DNA from: Larix kaempferi
Lineage: Eukaryota; Streptophyta; Pinopsida; Pinales; Pinaceae
Length of the DNA stretch: 64,000 nt
Assembly: GCA_027924585.1 (NCBI GenBank)
Contig: BSBM01000106.1
Span: 36,753,501 to 36,817,500 of the forward strand
Direction: 5' to 3'
Below, in pieces: positions 60,300-64,000 of the stretch (its first letter is position 1; every line of letters begins with the position of its first letter). Both the position numbers and the translations under genes were made by a program. The notes beneath the pieces were generated by a model that did not search any database, was not told the origin of the DNA, and was given only the letters and a program-made list of their open reading frames with translations.

Positions 60300-61217
60300 C
60301 TAGCATGCTAATCTAGGTATTTTTTTACTATATCAAGTTAGAATCCTACATTATGTTAGGATCTTATACTATTGTATGGTTGATAATGATTATTCATGAA
60401 GTTAGAAATGTAAGTAATCAAGGGTTTATGCATATTATGATGATATGACTAACCATAAAAATCCTTTGGTCAAATAAAGAATATGCATGAGTAAAAGAAG
60501 TATTCCCTGAAACCTTGAATACTAATGTTTATTATCTGTGTATGAAATGATCTTGACTATACATGTTTAAAATTATCTTGTTTTGAGATTATACTAATGA
60601 ATGTATGATTATGCATGAAATCTTGAGGATGGCACAATCATGACACTAGTGCATAGTGGTTCGGGATGGATAGGACAGATAATCCAGATCAAGAGGGAGC
60701 ACACTCCAGTAGTTCCTGCAAGGAAGCAAAGATTGAGAGGGAGTCCACTCTACAAACCAAACAAAGATAAGTATTTGAATTGTCATTTCTTGCATATTTC
60801 TTTGTTTAAATAATATTGTTCAATGATGCATATGCTTATGTTCCTAGACTTAGGGTGTGTATTATGCATATTAGAATAATTGCATTAATGAACAATATAC
60901 TACTAATATGCATGTGATGGGTAAGTGGCCTTGCTACTTATCTAGAATGAAACCTCTTTGCTGACATGTTGGGAGTTGTGCACACTCTTAACAATGTTCT
61001 GGTAGAGATTGGAAGGCATCTAGAAAGTTACAGGATATGGATAAATGTTGTATTGAAAGCATTGGCTAAAATAATTGCATGACTGTATGACATATTTCTT
61101 TGTGTAAGAATTTGTTCTAAAAACTATGAGATGTTTCTAATCATGCAATTTAACTTGCTTTGTAGGAAAGATCGTATACCATCACCTACAAAAGAAGGAC
61201 TACAACATTTGTTTAAC

Positions 61218-62750
61218 AAAGTTATCTATTGAAGATATTGAAGTTCCCAGGATTCGGGAAGAATGCCATGATCGAGGAGTACCAGTCGATCATGAAGAAT
61301 GATGTTTGGGATGTAGTCCCAAGACCTGAAGGGAAGTCTGTTGTGACTTCCAAAAGATCAAGCATCTTGCAGATGATAGCATGGAGAAATACAAAGCGAG
61401 GTTTGTAGCTTGTGGCTTCTCCCAGAAAGAGGGATTGACTATGAAGAGACTTTTGCACCTATAGCTAGGTACACTTCCATCAGATCAGTACTTGCTCTGG
61501 CTGCAGTGATGAAATGGAAGATACACCAGATGGATGTCAAGACAACTTTCTTGAATGGTGTAGTCGAAGAGGAAGTGTATGTGGAGCAGCCACTCGGGTT
61601 TGAGACACATAACCGAGAGTCACATGTGTGCAAACTGAAGAAAGCCCTGTATGGTTTTAAACAGGCACCCAAGACCTGGTATGGCAAGATAGATGGCTTC
61701 CTATCCAGTTTGGCCTTTACCAAGAGTAAAGAGGATTCCAACCTTTACTACAAGGTTGAGGAAGGAAATCTAATGATACTACTATTGTATATGGATGACC
61801 TGTTTGTAACATGTGAGGATAGATTGATTTCCGACACGAAGAGGAAGCTTGCTGCTGAGTTCGAGATGAAGGACTTGGGGATGATGCACTACTTTCTAGG
61901 CATGGAGGTGTGGAAAAGTGCAAATGGAATCTTCCTTGGACAAGGGAAGTATGCAGTAGAGATCCTGAAGAGGTTTGGGATGAGGGACTGCAAGGCCATG
62001 GACACACCTATGGCATCGAACCTGAAGCTTCTATGTGATGCTTCATCTAATCTGGTTGATGTCACTATGTATCGTCAGATTATTGGATCCTTGATGTACC
62101 TGATGAACACGAGACCAGATATTTGCTTTGCGGTGAATACATTGAGCCAGTTCTTAACGGATCCCATAGGTGTTCACATGCTTGCTATAAAGCATATTTT
62201 GAGGTACTGGAAGGGTACAGTTCACTATGGGATCAAGTATGATGCAAATCAAAAGTTTAACCTACAGGGTTATGTTGATTAAAATTGGGCAGGAAGTGCT
62301 GCAGATAGGAAGAGCACTTCTGGGTGCTGCTTCAGTATGGGATCAGGTGTGATCTCTTGGTTTAGTAGGAAGTAGTCCTGAGTAGCACTGAGTACAACTG
62401 AAGCAGAGTATGTTGCAGCTTGCTTGGCTAGTTGTGATGAAGTATGGCTTCGGAAGCTACTGTTTGAGCTATTTGATCTCCCATTAGAGGCTACTGGTAT
62501 CTTTTGTGACAACCCGAGTTGTGTGAAGCTGTCTAAGAACCCGGTGTTCCACGACAAGCCGAAGCACATTGAGATCAAATATCACTATATCAGGGATATG
62601 GTGTAGAGAGGAGGAGTGAAGCTCCTATATGTTGCGACGGATGAGCAGGTTGTGGATGTGTTGACGAAACCACTAGCCAGAGTGAAGTTCGAGTACTTCA
62701 AAGAGAGGTTCAGTGTTCTTCAGATTGACGACACTTCAAGGAAGAAGTGA
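61218..62750 (+). pseudogene. Copia RT-RNase H, plus-strand copy
   Basis: Opens at the shared junction (IRE.CHDR in one frame; RFGKNAMIEEYQSIMKNDVWD by frame), then after a shift near 61350 a long open part 61410-62282: DYEETFAPIARYTSIRSVLA, QMDVKTTFLNGVVEEEVYVE, KALYGFKQAPKTWYGKIDG, MILLLYMDDLFVT (YMDD in place of the usual YVDD), HYFLGMEVWKSANGIFLGQG, GSLMYLMNTRPDICFAVNTL. RNase H follows a stop at 62280 (GSAADRKSTSGCCFSMGSG), another stop at 62374, then LSTTEAEYVAACLAS, FCDNPSCVKLSKNPVFH, a stop at 62604, and DVLTKPLARVKFEYFKERF to TGA 62748. It has fewer lesions than the minus-strand copy, so it is probably younger. Confidence 0.9.
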
Positions 62751-62839
62751 TGGACACATTTGCAGGAGCCATTCCAAGCATGGTGAGAGGAGGGTCCTTC
62801 CCATGGCTATGGATATAAGCACTGTGTGATGAGCATCAG

Positions 62840-63330
62840 GACAATGCTCCAGTTACTGCTTTGTATGTGCATCATGTTGGATGCTTTGTATGATCAGTTG
62901 GATCATGTATTTGTATATGCATCATGTTGGATGCTTTGTATGATCAGTTGGATCATGTATTTGTATATGCATCATGTTGGATGCTTGATATGATCAGTTG
63001 GATCATGGATTTGTATATGTATCAGGTGGATACTTTGTATGATCAAGTGGATCATGTATTTATATATGTATCAAGTGGATACATTGTATGATCAGGTGGA
63101 TTGGTGGATGAATTGTATGATCAAGATGATCATGGATGATGAGCTTCAGGATGTTGCTCCAGATGATATGTATCAGGTGGATACATTGTATGATCAAGAT
63201 GATCATGGATGATGAGCTTCAGGATGTTGCTCCAGATGATATGCATCAGGATGATGCTATGATGATGATCAGGATGATAATGTGATAATGTATGATGAGT
63301 ATCAGGTTGATACTCTGTGGCCGTGGACAG
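62840..63330 (+). repeat. 50-bp minisatellite in copia tail
   Basis: The unit tgatcagttggatcatgtat plus ttgtatatgcatcatgttgg plus atgctttgta repeats exactly at 62891 and 62941 and then in diverged form to about 63330. Confidence 0.85.
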
Positions 63331-63339
63331 GTTGTGCAG

Positions 63340-63695
63340 ATGAGCATGTAAGTAGACCTGGGAGATCCGATAGGTTGGGTTGTGTGCCCGTAATCAGTCT
63401 TGGGATTCTCTTTCAAGGCATTGCTCTGGGAGGACATGTAATATTTCCCTAGGATATCCGATAGGTTGGGTTGTGTGCCCGTAATAAGTCTTGGGATTCT
63501 CTTTCGAGGTTTTGTCCTATGGCATGTAATGTAGTCCTGGTAGATCCGATAGGTTGGGCTGTGTGCCCGTAATAAGTCCTAGGATGCTCTTTCGAGGTTT
63601 TTCCATGACCTCATGTAATGTAGCCCTAGGAGATTTGATAGTTTGGGCTATGTGCCTATAATAAGTCCTGGGATGCTCTTTCGAGGTTGTGTGGT
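63340..63695 (+). repeat. About 85-90-bp repeat, four units
   Basis: Units share agatccgataggttgggctg, tgtgcccgtaataagtcctg and ctctttcgaggtt. One such unit is present in the minus-strand copy (about 18720-18840) and one in the rearranged piece at 15610-15742. Confidence 0.8.
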
Positions 63696-63696
63696 G

Positions 63697-64000
63697 GGAA
63701 ATCCTAGATTTGTTCTAGGTCCCATCCAGTATGAAAAAGGATTGGCTCTGTGTCGAAAATCCTAGATTTGTTCTAGGTCCCATCCAGTATGAAAAAGGAC
63801 TAGCTCTGTGGTGGAAATCCTAGATTTGTTCAAGGTCCCATCCAGTATGAAAAAGGACTGGCTCTGTGTCAGAAATCCTAGATTTGTTCTAGGTCCCATC
63901 CAGTATGAAAAAGGACTGGCTCTGTGGCGGAAATCCTAGATTTTTTCTAGGTCCCATCCAGTATGAAAAAGGACTGGCTCTGTGGCGGAAATACTAGATT
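63697..64000 (+). repeat. 58-bp minisatellite, at least five units
   Basis: The unit is aaatcctagatttgttctag, gtcccatccagtatgaaaaa, ggactggctctgtg and a short variable end, with a period of 58 bp. It runs to the window edge. The minus-strand copy has one degenerate unit (about 18640-18700). Confidence 0.85.

Larger units (their letters stand above)
58338..64000 (+). mobile_element. Copia retrotransposon, gag-less, plus strand (partial)
   Basis: Same family as 17824-24890 in the other orientation: LTR 58338-58933, primer-binding site 58934-58945, leader to about 61170, RT-RNase H 61218-62750, then a tail of three minisatellites to the window edge. The polypurine tract and 3' LTR lie outside. 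Gag, protease and nearly all of integrase are missing at the same place as in the other copy. The RT region opens with the same sequence (attcgggaagaatgccatga). It is inserted in the last domain of CACTA element 2. Its leader lacks the intron kept by the two minus-strand copies. Confidence 0.88.

Noticed and set aside
61439-62007. Minus-strand frames of about 100 codons across the copia RT
   Set aside because: They are antisense shadows of the RT frame. The same shadows occur on the plus strand at 20142-20441 and 20990-21319 in the other copy.
63697-64000. Regular repeats at the right edge, CRISPR-like at first sight
   Set aside because: The 58-bp units are directly adjacent with no unique spacers. 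It is a minisatellite in a plant retrotransposon tail.

Overview
This window looks like nuclear heterochromatin of a land plant, most likely a seed plant with a large, repeat-rich genome. The grounds are plant-type Ty1/copia and chromodomain Ty3/gypsy retrotransposons primed by initiator-Met tRNA, CACTA (En/Spm) transposons with TNP2 transposase and DUF4218/DUF4216-like tails, LINE relics with a plant-type RNase H, and a decayed P-class PPR gene fragment. I found no intact host gene, tRNA, rRNA or CRISPR array. Almost every long reading frame is a decaying transposon gene with premature stops.

Layout. 0-11.2 kb: A+T-rich spacer with a PPR pseudogene (1.8-2.2 kb), a 1-kb retroposon with a 13-bp target duplication (4.8-5.8 kb), two related CACTA-type termini (ending at 6868 and 8904), a LINE RNase H relic (8.0-8.5 kb), 134-bp direct repeats, and a 637-bp CACTA-like element packed with short repeats (10.55-11.19 kb). 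11.2-26.4 kb: a minus-strand copia district. One LTR-to-LTR element (17824-24890) is joined to partial further copies (15.7-17.8 kb), and gag fragments of a second copia family lie on both sides. 26.4-29.5 kb: a short LTR element carrying only gag and a broken protease. 30.5-42.4 kb: a CACTA transposase locus, preceded by a decayed SET-domain reading frame and split by a chromodomain gypsy element (34339-40487, target duplication gatta). 42.4-45.3 kb: a 757-bp LTR-derived palindrome, an LTR end and a gypsy pol fragment. 47.1-58.3 kb: a second CACTA element, split in its 5' subterminal repeats by another gypsy copy (47219-53427) and cut off at its 3' end by a copia element that starts at 58338 and runs out of the window.

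How the parts relate. The copia copies at 17.8-24.9 kb (minus) and 58.3-64 kb (plus) belong to one family. Both lack gag and protease and most of integrase, and both keep RT-RNase H behind the same unusual junction, so the family probably spreads in trans. Its long leader carries a small conserved reading frame across intron-like junctions. The plus-strand copy precisely lacks one of these introns, as expected if a spliced RNA was reverse transcribed. The two gypsy copies share two identical in-frame stops, which also suggests spread of a defective lineage. Insertion order from nesting: CACTA elements first, then gypsy and copia copies into them.
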